Source: Streptomyces sp. NBC_01353 (GTDB lineage Bacteria; Actinomycetota; Actinomycetes; Streptomycetales; Streptomycetaceae). From it: DNA of 64,000 nucleotides. Each line of letters begins with the position of its first letter. Positions within the stretch are counted from its first letter, which is position 1. The notes beneath the pieces are model-generated. The model made no database searches and was not told the DNA's origin. It saw only the letters and a list, made by a program, of their open reading frames with translations. Where the stretch lies: NCBI RefSeq assembly GCF_036237275.1, contig NZ_CP108352.1, positions 5,518,001 to 5,582,000 on the forward strand. Direction: 5' to 3'. The position numbers were made by a program, and so were the translations under genes. Shown here piece after piece: positions 51,202 to 60,148 of this stretch.

Positions 51202-51970
51202 TGGCCCGAGCTGCCGCCGGGGACGGACATGCCGGTCGGCCCCTGGTGGTCGATGAGGACGACCGGGGGATTGCCGCTGAGTTGCTGCCAGATGGTGACC
51301 AGCGCCACCACCTGGGCGACGAGCCGGGCGACCTGCGCCGACGCGGTGCGCATCTGGTACAGGGACAGCAGCAGACCTGTTGTGGTGGGCCAGTAGCGCC
51401 GCTCCTGACGGAACGTGCTGATGTCCAGGAGCACCCCCGTGACCGTCAGGACGAGCATCATGAAGGCCGCTCTCAGTGCCCCGGTGCCGCTCGGCTGACC
51501 GACGAGGAGGTTGCCCAGCTGGTCGACCAGCAGAGGCAGGGCGTAGACGAACGCCAGCCCGAAACCGCGGACGGGGCCGCGCCTTCCAGGCAGGGCCCTC
51601 CACAGGGCCCCCAGTGTGAAGCCCGCCCCCGCCCAGGTCACCAGCTCGCCCATGACAGCAGCGCGGACGACCACATCCATGCCCTCGGCACCTTGACGAC
51701 GAGAACACTGGTCACCTCGGTCGATTGCTGCCCGTCGTGCGCGATCCGCACCGACGCGTCGACATCGGCGCGGCTCAACGTCCGTTTGACGCAGACGTTG
51801 TCGGGCGTCTCTTCGGCGGCGTACGCGGTCCCGGACGACACCAGACCGCAGGTCAGCACGGACAGTGCGAGCAACACGACGGCCGCGAGGGAGCAGATCG
51901 CCCGTGCGGACGCACCGCGCGATGCCCGTAAGAATCCCACCCCTGAGAAACCCACCCCTGAGAAACCCAC
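51198..51970 (-). pseudogene. decayed gene: remnants of a large DUF6185-like membrane protein
   Basis: Two minus-strand frames together look like the two ends of one protein. The upstream frame (to about 51660) gives a signal peptide (ARAICSLAAVVLLALSVLTCGLV) and a short exported start with CVKRTLSRADVDASVRIAHDGQQSTEVTSVLVVKVPRAW. The downstream frame, from about 51655, resumes as a polytopic membrane end (WAGAGFTLGALWRALPGRRGP, LLVDQLGNLLVG, FRQERRYWPTTTGLLLSLYQMR, VAQVVALVTIWQQL). I recall both ends in Streptomyces DUF6185 proteins of several hundred residues. Hence an internal deletion plus frameshift near 51655-51690. Alternative: two small unrelated genes. Confidence 0.65.
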
Positions 51971-51980
51971 CCCTCAGAAC
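51936..51980. repeat. 15-bp tandem repeat, three copies
   Basis: The unit CCCACCCCTGAGAAA occurs at 51936, 51951 and, with two changes, 51966, and a fourth partial unit follows. It lies at the 5' end of the decayed gene, where it would encode repeated Gly-Phe-Ser-Gly-Val. Confidence 0.75.
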
Positions 51981-52085
51981 CCACCCGTCCCTCGATCCGA
52001 GCAGGAAAGCGTATCGAATGACGCAACCGAAACGGTGCCTCCTGCGTCGTACGCATGTATGACAGGAGTCGAGGGAGGGGTGCGT

Positions 52086-52484
52086 GTGTTCGGTGAGGTT
52101 AGGGCGGCTCGGCGGCCCCTCGCGCATCTGCTCGCTGTGCTGCTCACCGTCGGTGCCCTCACCCTCGCCGGGCCAGGCACCGCGTCCGCCGGCGCAGGAT
52201 CGCTGTGCAGCGGCCGGCCCACCAAGACCGTCGGCTTCGCCACCGGGGAGCTGCGCCTCTACCGCAGCCGGCAGTACGTCTGCGCCCTCGCCGTCGCCAA
52301 GGCCCCGGGCCCGCGGCGTGCGATGTCCGTCTCCCTCCAGCCCCGTGGCGGGCGGCCCGCCGTCGACAGCGGGCACTTCACGCGGCAGGCCGGTCCGGTC
52401 ACCGTGCACGCCCTCAACCGCTGCGTCCGCGCCACCGGTACCGTCGCCGGCCGGAGCGGGTCGACCGGCTGGGTCCTCTGCTGA
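52086..52484 (+). CDS. small secreted protein
   Basis: About 132 residues. The signal peptide (AHLLAVLLTVGALTLAG, cleavage near TASA-GAG, about residue 35) is followed by a mature domain of about 95 residues with four Cys (SLCSG, YVCALA, NRCVRA, final C). It resembles small disulphide-stabilised exported proteins and has no recognised family. Start GTG 52086 is favoured by GGGAGGGG 5 bp upstream; GTG 52080 or ATG 52059 are possible. A hairpin terminator follows at once. Confidence 0.72.
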   Translation: MFGEVRAARRPLAHLLAVLLTVGALTLAGPGTASAGAGSLCSGRPTKTVGFATGELRLYRSRQYVCALAVAKAPGPRRAMSVSLQPRGGRPAVDSGHFTRQAGPVTVHALNRCVRATGTVAGRSGSTGWVLC

Positions 52485-52485
52485 A

Positions 52486-52505
52486 ACCTGTGCCGTCGCA
52501 CAGGT
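52486..52505 (+). terminator. short hairpin after the small secreted protein
   Basis: ACCTGTGC-cgtc-GCACAGGT begins 2 bp past the stop codon. Confidence 0.6.
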
Positions 52506-52583
52506 AAGGGCCAATTGGGTCTGGCGGCACCCACGTTGCCCCCGCTAGGTTCGCGACACCGTTGTGAATCAAGGGGAGGGTGA

Positions 52584-54038
52584 ATGCGCAAGTCGCTGAG
52601 ATGGCTGATGTCGCTCACGGTGCTCATAGGCACCGTCGGCGCGACCGGTGCGGCTACCGCCGCGGAGCCGGCCACCGGCACGTTCGGTGGCACCACAGCT
52701 GACACGTCCGTCACCACGGACATCAAGGACCGCATCCTGGCGATCCCCGGGATGAGCCTCATCGAGGAGAAGCCGTACGCCGGTTACCGCTTCTTCGTCC
52801 TCGAATACACCCAGCCGATCGACCACCACCGCCCGTGGAAGGGCACGTTCAAGCAGCGGCTGTCCCTCCTCCACAAGGACACCGACCGCCCGACCGTCTT
52901 CCACACCAGCGGCTACGGGCTGAGCACCACCCCCAGCCGCCGTGAGCCCACCCGGATCATCGACGGCAACCAGGTCTCCATGGAGTACCGGTTCTTCACC
53001 CCGTCCCGGCCGCAGCCCGCCGACTGGTCCAAGCTGGACATCTGGCAGGCCGCGAGCGACCAGCACCGTATCTTCACCGCCCTGAAGAAGATCTACGGGC
53101 AGAAGTGGCTCTCCACCGGCGCCTCCAAGGGCGGCATGACGGCCACCTACTACGAGCGCTTCTACCCGCGCGACATGGACGGTGTCGTCGCCTACGTGGC
53201 GCCGAACGACGTCAACAACAAGGAGGACTCGGCCTACGACCGGTTCTTCGAGACCGTCGGGACCAAGGAGTGCCGCGACCGCCTCAACGCGATGCAGCGC
53301 GAGGCACTGATCCGCCGCGAGCCGCTCCAGAAGAAGTACAAGGAGTGGGCCGCGACCGAAGGAGCCACCTTCAACACCGTCGGCTCCCTCGACAAGGCGT
53401 ACGAGGCCGTCGTCCTCGACTTCGTCTGGGGCTTCTGGCAGTACTACGGCGAGGACGTCTGCGGTTCGATCCCGGACGCCAAGGCCGCGAGCGACGACGA
53501 GGTCTACGAGACCATCGACGCCTACTCCGGCTGGTCCTTCTACACCGACCAGGGCCTCGACCCGTACACCCCGTACTACTACCAGGCCGCGACCGAGCTC
53601 GGCTCGCCCAGCATCAAGCTGCCGCACCTGAAGGGCCTGACCCGCTACGGCTACCAGCCGGCGCGGAACTTCGTGCCGCGCGAGATCCCGACGAAGTTCA
53701 AGCCGTCGGCCATGCGGGACGTGGACGACTGGGTCCGCAAGAACGCGAACCAGATGATGTTCGTCTACGGCGGCAACGACCCGTGGGGAGCCGAGCCGTT
53801 CCGCGTCGGCAAGGGCACCCGTGACAGCTACGTCTACACCGCCCCCGGCGCCAACCACGGCGCCCAGGTCGCGGGCCTCGTCGAGGCCGAGCGGACCAAG
53901 GCCACGGCCCGCATCCTCGCCTGGGCCGGGGTCGACGCCCCGACGGCCGCCGCCGCGCAGCCGCTGGCCCGCTTCGACGCCGGCCTCGACAAGCCGGCGG
54001 AGGAGGAGCTGAGCCGGGAGCACGGTGTACGGCCGTGA
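52584..54038 (+). CDS. secreted tripeptidyl aminopeptidase, peptidase family S37
   Basis: A 484-residue exported serine peptidase of the PS-10/S37 type known from S. lividans, releasing tripeptides from protein N-termini. The signal peptide spans about 1-26 (ends TGAATAAEP). The nucleophile motif is STGASKGGMTATY with S181; catalytic Asp and His are expected in VYGGNDPWGAEPF (about 393-405) and APGANHGAQVAGL (about 418-430). Aromatic-rich regions FVWGFWQYYGEDVCGS and DPYTPYYYQAATELG lie between. ATG 52584 follows AAGGGGAGGG. Expected to act outside the cell on peptides, feeding peptide transporters elsewhere. Confidence 0.9.
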   Translation: MRKSLRWLMSLTVLIGTVGATGAATAAEPATGTFGGTTADTSVTTDIKDRILAIPGMSLIEEKPYAGYRFFVLEYTQPIDHHRPWKGTFKQRLSLLHKDTDRPTVFHTSGYGLSTTPSRREPTRIIDGNQVSMEYRFFTPSRPQPADWSKLDIWQAASDQHRIFTALKKIYGQKWLSTGASKGGMTATYYERFYPRDMDGVVAYVAPNDVNNKEDSAYDRFFETVGTKECRDRLNAMQREALIRREPLQKKYKEWAATEGATFNTVGSLDKAYEAVVLDFVWGFWQYYGEDVCGSIPDAKAASDDEVYETIDAYSGWSFYTDQGLDPYTPYYYQAATELGSPSIKLPHLKGLTRYGYQPARNFVPREIPTKFKPSAMRDVDDWVRKNANQMMFVYGGNDPWGAEPFRVGKGTRDSYVYTAPGANHGAQVAGLVEAERTKATARILAWAGVDAPTAAAAQPLARFDAGLDKPAEEELSREHGVRP

Positions 54039-54130
54039 GCCGTGCGGAGGGCCGTGAACCGACGGCTCTCCTCGCTCCCCTCGTGAGCCTCCGGCTCTCC
54101 GGCGTGAGCCCTGCGCTCGCGGCGTGAGCC
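54035..54130 (+). repeat. degenerate GTGAGCC array after the S37 peptidase
   Basis: GTGAGCC occurs at 54035, 54083, 54104 and 54124 with a variant GTGAACC at 54054, at intervals of 19-29 bp. The first copy spans the peptidase stop codon. The array fills the gap to the convergent lipoprotein gene and includes a weak hairpin, so it may act in termination. Confidence 0.5.
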
Positions 54131-54160
54131 TCGTGTGAGGGTGGGTTGCGCCCGGTGGTG

Positions 54161-54802
54161 TCACAGCCGCCGGGCGCAGCCCACCGGTCTTTCCCCGCCC
54201 AGCGACACGAACAGCGCCGTCGACGACGGGCAGAGGTCGCGGCTCGTGACCGCAGAGGCGACCCGGTAGACCGGCGGGCGCTCGCCGGAGCCGTCGCAGG
54301 CCGTCTCCTTCACCTGGCCCTCGCGGGAGGCGGAGAGGCAGTCCCCGACGACCGTGCGCGGACCGCCGCCCCGGCCCGGGTCGCCCGGGTGCGGCGGCTC
54401 CAGATTGCGCATACAGGCGTACCCCTGCGGCACTGCCCCGTCGCCGTCCTCGTCCGCCGCCGACCGGTTCTCCGAGACGTGCAGGACGAAGTCCGTCGTG
54501 GCCGGGCACATCGCACCGGCGGAGGTCCCCGGAGCCTGACCCTCGTACCGGGTCGTCACCCGCGCCGCCGCCTTCTCGCTGGTGCACGGCACCTCGCGGT
54601 AGACCGCGCCACGGGTGGAACAGTCCCCGGGCCCCAGGAACACCGCCCCGTGGTCGACGGGCGAGGTCGTGTACGTGACAGGGCCCGGCAGCCCGGAGTC
54701 CGGCGCCCGCTGACAGCCGGCCACGGCGAACAGCAGCACCGACAGCGACACCCCGAGCAGCACCCCGAGCGACAGCCCCCACCCGCTCCTGAGAGCGCGC
54801 AT
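54161..54802 (-). CDS. lipoprotein of unknown function
   Basis: A 213-residue exported lipoprotein: basic start MRALRSGWG, hydrophobic core, lipobox VAGC (lipidated Cys near residue 31). The mature part has several Cys pairs (GDCSTRG, VPCTSEK, AMCPATT, YACMRN, GDCLSAS, ETACDG, DLCPSS, VGCARR), about eight in all, implying a disulphide-rich domain perhaps of two repeats (GDCSTRGAVYREVPC and GDCLSASREGQVKETAC). I do not recognise a family. ATG 54802 follows GGGGGG. Between the S37 peptidase and the GH3 enzyme; possibly co-expressed with neither. Confidence 0.82.
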   Translation of the reverse strand: MRALRSGWGLSLGVLLGVSLSVLLFAVAGCQRAPDSGLPGPVTYTTSPVDHGAVFLGPGDCSTRGAVYREVPCTSEKAAARVTTRYEGQAPGTSAGAMCPATTDFVLHVSENRSAADEDGDGAVPQGYACMRNLEPPHPGDPGRGGGPRTVVGDCLSASREGQVKETACDGSGERPPVYRVASAVTSRDLCPSSTALFVSLGGERPVGCARRL

Positions 54803-54880
54803 GAAAGACCCCCCGATCTCCGCGTCCAGCGTGGCGCGCCGGAGCGGGCGCACGCCAGGAAGAACGGGGGGTCTGCGTCC

Positions 54881-56725
54881 TCAGTTACGTTTCGCGTAGG
54901 ACAGGCCGTGGCCGACCGGGTACAGCACCTTCGTCGGATCGTCCGCCCGCTGGACGGGCACGGGCAGACGCCCCTTCGGCCGGGCGTGGCCCGCGATCAC
55001 CCGCACCGCGGCCCGCAGTTCGACATCCGTCCAGGAGTACGCGGCGACGGTCGCCCGCTGCCCGGTGAGCCCGGCGATGTCGTACGGGTTGCGGATCGCG
55101 ATCGTCACGACCGGCACACCGGTGGCGACGAGCCGGGAGACCAGGGTGCGCTGCGGGCTGGTCGCCGAGACGTTGTACGTGCCCACGACGACGACGTCCT
55201 TGCCGGCCGCCGCGGCCACCGCCTCGTCGATCTTCGCCGCCGTCGGGGTGATCCCGGTCGACAACGCCGTGGCGGAGAAGCCGAGTTCGATGAAAGCGGT
55301 GGCGAGGGTCGTGGTCGGCGGGCCCGTGCTGCCGGACGGCGAGGCCGGATCGGCTCCGACGACCAGCACGTTGCCGTGGCTGCGCCGGCTGATCGGCAGG
55401 AATCCGCCCTCGTTGAGGAGCAGGGTCGTGGTCTCCTCCGCGATCCGGTCGGCCTGGGCCAGGTGGGCGGCGGTGCCGACCGTACGGTCCACTCCGGCGG
55501 ACGTGACGAACGGCTTGCGGAACAGCCCCAGTTTCGCCTTGAGGCGCAGAATCCGCAGGATCGATTCGTCGAGCCGGGCCTCGGTCAGCTCGCCGTTCTT
55601 GACGGCCTGGAGGACCGCGTTCCAGGCGATGTCCAGCTTCGGCGGGTTGAGGAGCTGGTCGACACCGGCCTTGAGGGCGAGCACCGGCACGCGATCGTCG
55701 CCGTACTTCGTCCGTACGCCCTCCATGCCGAGCGAGTCCGTGACCACCACGCCGTCGTAACCGAGCTGCTCGCGCAGGATGCCGGTCAGGATCGGGTGGG
55801 AGAGGGTGGCCGGGTCCTCGTTCGGGTCGAGCGCGGGCACGACGATGTGCGCCGTCATGATCGAGTCGATGCCGGCGGCGATCGCGGACCGGAACGGCGG
55901 GGCGTCGAGCTCGGCCCACTGCTCGCGGGTGTGCGTGATGGTCGGCAGCCCGTAATGGCTGTCGGTCGCGGTGTCGCCGTGGCCGGGGAAGTGCTTGGAG
56001 GTCGCCGCGACCCCGGCCCGCTGATAGCCCTTCACCTGGGCGGCGACGAGATCGGAGACGGCCTGCGGGTCGGAGCCGAAGGAGCGGACTCCGATGACGG
56101 GGTTGGCGGGGTTGACGTTGACGTCCGCGACCGGCGCGTAGTTCTGCCGGATGCCGACGGCGGCCAGCTCGGCGCCCGCGATCTGCGCGGCCTTGCGGGC
56201 GTCGGAGTGGGAGCCTCCGGCGCCGAGCGCCATGGCACCGGGCAGCAGGGTGGCCGGCTTGCCGACCCGGCAGACGATTCCGTGCTCCTGGTCGGTGGAG
56301 ATCAGCAGGGGGAGGGGCGTGGGCTGGGCGAGGCCCGCGCGCTGGATGCCGTTGGAGAGCTCGGCGATCTGGTGCGGGTCGCGGGTGTTGTGCGCCCAGG
56401 CGAAGTAGATGACGCCGCCGACGTGGTACTTCTCGACGAGCTCCGCGGCGGTGCGGACGCCGATCTCGGTGAGGTTGGCGTCGATGTCGGCCTGATCGGG
56501 GGCGGTGGCGGAGTGGCCGTACACCCGCATGACGAAGAGCTGGCCGACCTTCTCTTCCAGGGACATGCGGGAGACGATCCGCCGGAGGCTCCGGTCGTCG
56601 GACGCGAGGTCGACGTGGGCGGAGTCGGCGTGGGCGGTCGGGGTGGTCACGCCGGTGACGGCGGCGGCCGCCGCGGCGGCGGTGACGGTGAGGAGGGTGC
56701 GTCTGGAGGTGGCGCGGTGGTGCAC
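54881..56725 (-). CDS. Tat-exported beta-N-acetylglucosaminidase, GH3
   Basis: A 614-residue enzyme with a twin-arginine signal (MHHRATSRRTLLTVTAAAAAA, cleavage near AHA-DSA). The GH3 barrel (about 45-380) has the NagZ-type loop KHFPGHGDTATDSH, whose His-Asp dyad is the acid/base of N-acetylglucosaminidases, and the nucleophile Asp in VVVTDSLGMEGV. The C-terminal alpha/beta sandwich (about 410-610) is present, which bacterial NagZ proteins of the short type lack. Likely substrates are chitooligosaccharides or peptidoglycan fragments outside the cell. GTG start at 56725 follows GGAAGGAGC. Confidence 0.92.
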   Translation of the reverse strand: MHHRATSRRTLLTVTAAAAAAAVTGVTTPTAHADSAHVDLASDDRSLRRIVSRMSLEEKVGQLFVMRVYGHSATAPDQADIDANLTEIGVRTAAELVEKYHVGGVIYFAWAHNTRDPHQIAELSNGIQRAGLAQPTPLPLLISTDQEHGIVCRVGKPATLLPGAMALGAGGSHSDARKAAQIAGAELAAVGIRQNYAPVADVNVNPANPVIGVRSFGSDPQAVSDLVAAQVKGYQRAGVAATSKHFPGHGDTATDSHYGLPTITHTREQWAELDAPPFRSAIAAGIDSIMTAHIVVPALDPNEDPATLSHPILTGILREQLGYDGVVVTDSLGMEGVRTKYGDDRVPVLALKAGVDQLLNPPKLDIAWNAVLQAVKNGELTEARLDESILRILRLKAKLGLFRKPFVTSAGVDRTVGTAAHLAQADRIAEETTTLLLNEGGFLPISRRSHGNVLVVGADPASPSGSTGPPTTTLATAFIELGFSATALSTGITPTAAKIDEAVAAAAGKDVVVVGTYNVSATSPQRTLVSRLVATGVPVVTIAIRNPYDIAGLTGQRATVAAYSWTDVELRAAVRVIAGHARPKGRLPVPVQRADDPTKVLYPVGHGLSYAKRN

Positions 56726-56886
56726 TGATGCTCCTTCCGGCCGTGCAAGGTTGAAGGAAACTTCCAGGAGTCACGGATAGCCCGAAAGTAACTGCCAGGT
56801 CAAGGACCTGAGCAGGAATCAGTGGCTCGGGTCGGTGGGGTGGTCGGTGGGGTGGGTGGGTCTGGACGGGCTCTTGTGCCGGTCGC

Positions 56887-57801
56887 TCACGCCGTCGACG
56901 ACGCGACCTGGGGCCACAGCTCCTGGAGCGTGCGGACCGTCTCCCTGATCGCGGGACGGCGGGCGGCGCCCGTACGCCACAGGGCGTGCAGCCGGCGCCT
57001 CGGCATCGGGTCCAGCCGGACCGGAGTCACCTCGGGCGGCAGTGTCCCGCGACCGAGCCGCGGCACCATCGCGACCCCGAGCCCCGCGGCGACCAGGGCG
57101 ACCTGCGTGTGGTTCTCCTCGGCCTGGTGGACGATGTGCGGCTCGAACCCGGTGGCCCGCAAGGTCTGGATCAGCCAGTCGTGGCACACCGTCCCCGGCG
57201 GCTGCGTGATCCACCGCTCGTCCGCCAGCTCCTCACGCCGTACGGTCGCCCGCGCCGCCAGCGGATGCTCCCGGGGCACGAGGACGTCGCACAGGTCGTC
57301 GCCGATCACCGCCTGCTCCACGCCCGGTGGGGTCGGCAGCGGCGCGATGTCCCAGTCGTGGGCCACGGCGAGGTCGATCACGCCCCGGGAGACGAGGTCG
57401 ATCGAGACATGGGGGTCCACCTCCGTGAGACGGGCGTCCAGCGTGGGGTGACGGACCGCCAGCTCGGCGAGCGCCCGCGGCATCAGACCGCGCGCGGCGC
57501 TCGCGAAGCAGCCGATCGACAGGCGCCCGGCGGGCAGCCCGCGCCGCTCCTCGAGCCGTACCTCCGCCTCCTCGACGATCGACAGCAACTTCTCGGCAGT
57601 CGCGGCCAGTTGGTGCGCCTCGTCAGTGAGGCGCACCCCGCGGCCCTGGCGTTCGAGGAGGGTCGTGCGGGTCTCCCGCTCCAGTTTCGCGATCTGCTGG
57701 GAGACGGCGGACGGGGTGTAGCCGAGAGCGGCGGCCGCGGCGCCCACCGTCCCGTGGACGGCGACGGCATGGAGGGCGCGCAGGCGCCCGAGATCCAGCA
57801 C
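56887..57801 (-). CDS. LysR-family regulator
   Basis: A 304-residue regulator. The winged HTH (about 3-62) is LDLGRLRALHAVAVHGTVGAAAAALGYTPSAVSQQIAKLE; the periplasmic-binding-like effector domain spans about 90-295. The GTG at 57801 is chosen because AAGGGG lies 8 bp before it, and because the in-frame ATG at 57843 falls inside the palindrome at 57822-57849, the expected operator. It is divergent from the EamA transporter gene and should control it. Confidence 0.9.
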   Translation of the reverse strand: MLDLGRLRALHAVAVHGTVGAAAAALGYTPSAVSQQIAKLERETRTTLLERQGRGVRLTDEAHQLAATAEKLLSIVEEAEVRLEERRGLPAGRLSIGCFASAARGLMPRALAELAVRHPTLDARLTEVDPHVSIDLVSRGVIDLAVAHDWDIAPLPTPPGVEQAVIGDDLCDVLVPREHPLAARATVRREELADERWITQPPGTVCHDWLIQTLRATGFEPHIVHQAEENHTQVALVAAGLGVAMVPRLGRGTLPPEVTPVRLDPMPRRRLHALWRTGAARRPAIRETVRTLQELWPQVASSTA

Positions 57802-57821
57802 GGGAGTGCCCCTTCCGGGCG

Positions 57822-57849
57822 GGTTGGTGAAGCGTTGCTTCATCCAACC
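57822..57849. promoter_or_regulatory. LysR operator-like palindrome
   Basis: TGAAGC-gtt-GCTTCA (57828-57842) is a perfect palindrome, extended by GGTTGG on the left and CCAACC on the right with one extra base. It lies in the gap between the divergent LysR and EamA genes and fits T-N11-A LysR box geometry. Confidence 0.7.
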
Positions 57850-57889
57850 ATGAAGGAGAATTCGCTGGTGCTACACGTTCAGGGAGGCG

Positions 57890-58846
57890 ATGCTCGACGA
57901 CATGCGTCCCTCCCACATCGCCCTGGCCGCGCTCGTCGCCGCCGTCTGGGGAGTCAACTTCGTCGTCATCGAGATCGGTCTCGACCACTTCCCGCCGCTG
58001 CTCTTCTCCGCCCTGCGCTTCCTCGCCGCGGCCCTGCCCGCCGTCTTCCTGGTCGGCCGCCCCAAGGTCGCCTGGAAGTGGATCGTGGGCGTCGGACTCG
58101 TCCTGGGCGTGGCCAAGTTCGGCCTGCTCTTCACCGGGATGGACCTGGGCGCGCCGGCCGGGCTTTCCTCTCTGATCCTCCAGGTCCAGGCCGTCTTCAC
58201 GGCCCTGTTCGCCTTCGTCGCGCTCGGCGAACGCCCCGGGAAGGTGAAGATCGCGGGCATGGCGGTCGCACTCGCCGGCATCGGTGTCGCCGCGGTCGAC
58301 GAGGGAGCCTCGGGCCCGCTCGTCGGATTCGCGCTCTGCATCGCGGCGGCGGCCTGCTGGGGCGTCTCCAACGTCCTGACCCGCAAGGCCTCCCCGCCCG
58401 ACGCCCTCAACTTCATGGTCTGGGTCAGCACCGTGCCCATCCTGCCGCTGCTCGCCCTCTCCCTCCTCCTGGAAGGACCGGAACGCGACCTCGAAGCGCT
58501 GCGCGGCCTCGACTGGACCGGCGTGGGCGTCATCGTCTACGTCGCATGGATCACCACCGTCTTCGGCTTCGGCGCCTGGGGCTGGCTCCTGCGCCGCTAC
58601 CCGGCCTCGTCGGTGGCCCCGTTCTCCCTCCTGGTCCCGGTCTTCGGGATGTCCTCGGCCGCCCTGTTCCTCGGCGAGGGCATCAGCGGCCTGCGCTGGT
58701 GCGCGGCGGCCCTGCTGGTCGGGGGCGTGGCGCTGACGTCCCTCGCGCCGCGGCGGGCGATGGGGTCGGGGGCGGGTCCGGAGCCGTCGCAGGAGAGGGG
58801 TCCAGAGCCTGCCGAAGCGGGAGTGCGCTCACTGTCGTCGCCGTGA
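57890..58846 (+). CDS. EamA-family (DMT) transporter
   Basis: A 318-residue exporter with ten helices in two EamA repeats (about 8-135 and 145-285), starting HIALAALVAAVWGVNFVVIEIGLDHFPPLLFSALRF, the usual EamA entry motif. The polar tail of about 30 residues is typical. Members export amino acids or metabolites such as O-acetylserine; substrate unknown here. The ATG at 57890 is only 2 bp from GGGAGG, that at 57902 is 14 bp away; either may be used. Confidence 0.9.
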   Translation: MLDDMRPSHIALAALVAAVWGVNFVVIEIGLDHFPPLLFSALRFLAAALPAVFLVGRPKVAWKWIVGVGLVLGVAKFGLLFTGMDLGAPAGLSSLILQVQAVFTALFAFVALGERPGKVKIAGMAVALAGIGVAAVDEGASGPLVGFALCIAAAACWGVSNVLTRKASPPDALNFMVWVSTVPILPLLALSLLLEGPERDLEALRGLDWTGVGVIVYVAWITTVFGFGAWGWLLRRYPASSVAPFSLLVPVFGMSSAALFLGEGISGLRWCAAALLVGGVALTSLAPRRAMGSGAGPEPSQERGPEPAEAGVRSLSSP

Positions 58847-58985
58847 ACCGGCCCGGGGCGCGTACGGGCCGGGGTCCTCGGGCCTGAGCCGGGACACCCG
58901 CCCGAGTCCTCCGTGGGACGCGAACGGGCTGGGCTCGGGGCTGAGCCGGGAAGGTCTCCGGCCCGTGCCCCCCGAGCCCCCGGTG

Positions 58986-60032
58986 TCATCCCCGCGGGCG
59001 CGCCGTCGAGTTGCGCACCAGGAGCTCCGCCGGGACCGTCGCCAGGCCGCCCGGTGGGGCCTCCTCCGTGCCCATCGCGAGCCGGCCGGCCCGCGCGCCC
59101 GCCTCCTGGAGGGGCAGCCGTACGGTCGTCAGCGCGGGGACCGCGTCGACCGAGAACGGGAGGTCGTCGAAGCCCGCCACCGAGACGTCGTCCGGGATGC
59201 GCAGCCCGCGGTCCCGCAGCGCCGCGCACGCGCCCAGCGCGACCGTGTCGTTCGCCGCCACGACCGCCGTCAACGACGGCTCCCGGCGCAGGAGTTCCAG
59301 CGTCGCGTCGTAGCCGGAGCCCCGGTCGTACGACCCGTGGACGACGGGTCCTTCCGGCAGCCCCGCCCCGGCCAGCGCCTCGCGGTGACCCTCCAGCCGG
59401 TGCCGGGTCGTCGTCCGGTCCGCCGGCCCCGCCACGTAACCGATCCGCCGGTGCCCGAGCGTCAGCAGATGCTCGGTGAGCCGCCGCGCCCCCGCCCGGT
59501 TGTCGAAGGCCAGCGCCGCCACGCTCGCGTCCCCCGCCACCGGCGGCCGTCCGCACAGCACGATCCGCGTTCCCGCGTCCGTCAGCCGCGACAGCTTCGC
59601 CGCCACCGCCGCCATGTGCTCCGGGTCCTCCAGGGATCCGCCGGTGAGGATGACCGCGGCGGCGCGCTGGCGCTGGAGCAGGGTGAGGTACGTGAGCTCG
59701 CGCTCGGGGGAGCCGCCCGTGTTGCAGACGACGGCCAGCTTCTCGCCGCCCGCCCGCCCCGACGCGCCTTCCCCGATGGCGCTCTGCGCCGCACCGGCCA
59801 TGATCCCGAAGAAGGGGTCGGCGATGTCGTTGACGAGGATGCCGACCAGATCGGACGTGGCGGCGGCGAGCGAGCTCGCGGGCCCGTTCAGCACGTAGTC
59901 CAGCTCGTCCACCGCCCGCAGCACCCGCTCCCGGGTCGAGGCGGCGACGGGGTAGTTGCCGTTCAGGACGCGGGAGACGGTGGCGGGGGAGACCTGGGCA
60001 CGCGCGGCCACATCCGCCAGCGTGACGGTCAT
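58986..60032 (-). CDS. LacI-family repressor
   Basis: A 348-residue regulator: N-terminal HTH and hinge (VTLADVAARAQVSPATVSRVLNGN, residues 3-26) and a periplasmic-binding-like sugar domain (about 62-340: VGILVNDIADPFFG, VVAANDTVALGACAALRDRG, VSVAGFDDLPF). It is divergent from the dehydrogenase operon and faces the palindrome at 60114-60127. Inducer unknown, presumably a product of that pathway. Confidence 0.93.
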   Translation of the reverse strand: MTVTLADVAARAQVSPATVSRVLNGNYPVAASTRERVLRAVDELDYVLNGPASSLAAATSDLVGILVNDIADPFFGIMAGAAQSAIGEGASGRAGGEKLAVVCNTGGSPERELTYLTLLQRQRAAAVILTGGSLEDPEHMAAVAAKLSRLTDAGTRIVLCGRPPVAGDASVAALAFDNRAGARRLTEHLLTLGHRRIGYVAGPADRTTTRHRLEGHREALAGAGLPEGPVVHGSYDRGSGYDATLELLRREPSLTAVVAANDTVALGACAALRDRGLRIPDDVSVAGFDDLPFSVDAVPALTTVRLPLQEAGARAGRLAMGTEEAPPGGLATVPAELLVRNSTARPRG

Positions 60033-60113
60033 CGCGTACCTCCGAGGAGAGTCGGGAGAGTCGTCCGGACCCCTTGTCCGGCGTGTTGTCGGCAGGCTAG
60101 CGTCTCTTGTCGT

Positions 60114-60127
60114 AGAAAGCGCTTTCT
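60114..60127. promoter_or_regulatory. LacI-family operator
   Basis: AGAAAGCGCTTTCT is a perfect 14 bp palindrome with the central CG of LacI/GalR-type sites, 22 bp before the dehydrogenase start and upstream of the divergent lacI-type gene. Confidence 0.85.
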
Positions 60128-60148
60128 TCTTGAGTGTGGAGGACCTTC

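Noticed and set aside
57802-57843. LysR gene start at the ATG at 57843
   Set aside because: That ATG lies within a perfect palindrome that is best read as the operator; GTG 57801 has a proper ribosome site.
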